NCBI RefSeq assembly: GCF_030053835.1
Contig: NZ_CP125655.1
Span: forward strand, 2,666,001-2,730,000
Direction of reading: 5' to 3'
Length of the DNA: 64,000 nt
Source of the DNA: Cellulomonas sp. ES6
GTDB lineage: Bacteria; Actinomycetota; Actinomycetes; Actinomycetales; Cellulomonadaceae
Shown here: piece by piece, positions 62,887 to 64,000 of the stretch
Layout: each line of letters opens with the position of its first letter
Numbering within the stretch: the first letter of the stretch is position 1
Made by a program: the position numbers and the translations under genes
The notes under the pieces: model-generated
Database searches by the model: none
Told to the model about the DNA's origin: nothing
Seen by the model: only the letters and a program-made list of their open reading frames with translations

Positions 62887-63676
62887 AAGCGTCCTCCTCT
62901 GCGAGCAGTCGAATGCTAGCGCTGCCGTGGCGGTGTGCGTGTGAGTTGCGGCGCTGGGCCTTGGAGCTCCTGGTGGTGACGAGGGCCGCATGTCAGACGG
63001 CGGTGCCGGCGGGGCTCCTTCAAGGAAGCGTCGCTCCCGACGATCCCGGCGGAGCGGCCCGGTTCTCGGGGCGATCCGGGAGACTGACCAATCACGCATC
63101 ACCCCTTGACCAAACGAGGGCCTGCCGATCGCCAAGGCACACCGGATCCGGGCGTTCAACGCCGTCCACAAGAGCCTCGACGGCAAGACGTGCGACCCAC
63201 GACGGTGCTACAGGTTCAACGCCGACCCTTGCACCGTGCTGCGCGTGACGGCCCCACGAAGCTGGTCGGCCTGTTGAGTCCTCGTCCGCTGAGAGGCCCC
63301 AGGGCTCTGCCCGGCGCGGTGGACATTCGATGAGTTCGCCGGTGTGCTTCGCCGTCTGCATGCCCCCACCACGAGCACACCGAGCCCTACGTACAGCGGA
63401 CGGAGACCAGCCCCCGCGCCGCGGCCGCCGCGATCGGTGAGGCGAAGCGCGAGGCCGCCGCCGACGCCCGGACGCCGCACCCGCCCGACGCCTTTCGGGC
63501 TGGCCACCGCCACCGGCGCCAAGCAGTGCGTCGTCGTGGTGTTCGAACTGTCCGCCAACACCCACGACGCCGCCCGGCGCCTAGCCCGATCCCCGGCGCA
63601 GCTCGGCGCCGAGCTCGGCGGCCGTCACGGCCCACCAGGGGTCGGTACCACCCCGCCCGAGGCGACGAGGACCGCC
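62887..63676. other. Decayed mobile-element DNA without an intact gene
   Basis: All long frames here have shadow-like composition. Two short plus-strand stretches look formerly coding. One is 63116-63277 (GLPIAKAHRIRAFNAVHKSL, then KTCDPRRCYRFNADPC). The other is about 63509-63640 (AKQCVVVVFELSANTHDAAR). Neither has a start and a conserved end, and no RNA or repeat is evident. Confidence 0.45.
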
Positions 63677-63840
63677 ATGACCCGCAAGATCTCCACCACA
63701 CTACGACCGCCGAGCGCCGCCGCGGGCGGGCCGCCGCCCTGCAGGCCAGCATCGTCGTGAAGGTCGACACCCTGAGGAACACCGAACAGTGGCGGGCGTT
63801 CCTCGACCTGACCCGCGGCTTCCACCGCTACCCTTCGGAC
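63677..63840 (+). pseudogene. ArdC-like antirestriction gene fragment
   Basis: ATG at 63677 begins MTRKISTT. After a one-base shift the neighbouring frame continues TAERRRGRAAALQASIVVKV, then TEQWRAFLDLTRGFHRY, the N-terminus of ArdC-like ssDNA-binding proteins of conjugative elements. The frame then runs into unrelated sequence, so the rest is missing. From 63841 to 64000 I see nothing coding. Confidence 0.55.
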
Positions 63841-64000
63841 CGGCGTCACGCGGCCATTTCAGCGCCGAGCAGATGAACCTGGGCGGTGGTCCGAGATGCG
63901 GTCGCAAACGGGGCGCACTAGAGACGCGCGCCGCCGGGCCGGGCGAACCCACGGGAGACGGCCGCTGGGTCTCGGCATCGACGAGCCCGCGACTCCGGCT

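Noticed and set aside
55946..64000. An integrase or relaxase for the element
   Set aside because: No tyrosine or serine recombinase motif or relaxase signature was found in any frame. It may lie beyond position 64000 or be lost, and no second copy of the tRNA-Arg 3' end was seen.

Overview
This window is chromosomal DNA from a very GC-rich actinobacterium. The best fit is a Cellulomonas-like member of the Micrococcales. That placement is an inference from about 75-78% G+C in ordinary genes, LacI-family regulators with AGCGCT-centred operators, plant-polysaccharide sugar uptake and glycosidase genes, a Bpa-type proteasome activator and a cvnABCD 'conservon'. It was not tested by a database search.

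Left part (1-25980): mostly housekeeping genes. They include a Nei2-type DNA glycosylase, an ElaA-type acetyltransferase, a DUF1684 protein, a flavin-dependent LLM oxidoreductase, a GT87-like membrane glycosyltransferase, a uracil/xanthine permease, a LytR_C protein coupled to a VapB-like protein, a CHASE-PAS-GGDEF-EAL c-di-GMP enzyme, a large alkaline-phosphatase-like membrane protein, prephenate dehydratase, a lipid kinase, seryl-tRNA synthetase and a HAD phosphatase. A LacI regulator then precedes a three-gene sugar ABC importer (AglEFG-like, without ATPase), followed by an EamA exporter, Bpa and a quinone oxidoreductase.

Middle (26190-42279): cvnABCD, a Ras-like GTPase signalling module whose sensor kinase gene carries an apparent one-base frameshift in a C-run. 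A solitary PIN protein and an SDR follow. Next is a likely xyloglucan-oligosaccharide operon: LacI regulator, GH42 beta-galactosidase, ABC importer and YicI-type GH31 alpha-xylosidase. Two identical perfect CGAAGCGCTTCG operators lie in front of the regulator and in front of the operon.

Region 42334-55677: two tRNA-Ser genes flank an Abi-like HEPN ribonuclease preceded by a compact structured RNA (abiF-RNA-like), a YchJ protein and a ThrE exporter. After an alpha/beta hydrolase with a divergent AraC regulator come a DUF4397-sortase-SigK-RskA surface/stress locus and a four-gene MacAB-like efflux operon.

Right end (55946-64000): a mobile element sits at the 3' end of tRNA-Arg(ACG). A phage-type repressor runs antisense into the tRNA. 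It diverges from an HTH replication-initiator-like gene whose coding sequence contains four inverted-repeat iterons, two further half or degenerate copies and four DnaA boxes, which together look like an embedded origin. A ParA plus ribbon-helix-helix partition pair follows, then an SOS-box-controlled small gene, a MerR-like gene, a lower-GC OLD-family ATPase/TOPRIM nuclease and decayed genes including an ArdC-like fragment. No integrase was seen. The most promising unexplained systems are the RNA-HEPN pair, the origin-within-rep module and the solitary OLD nuclease.
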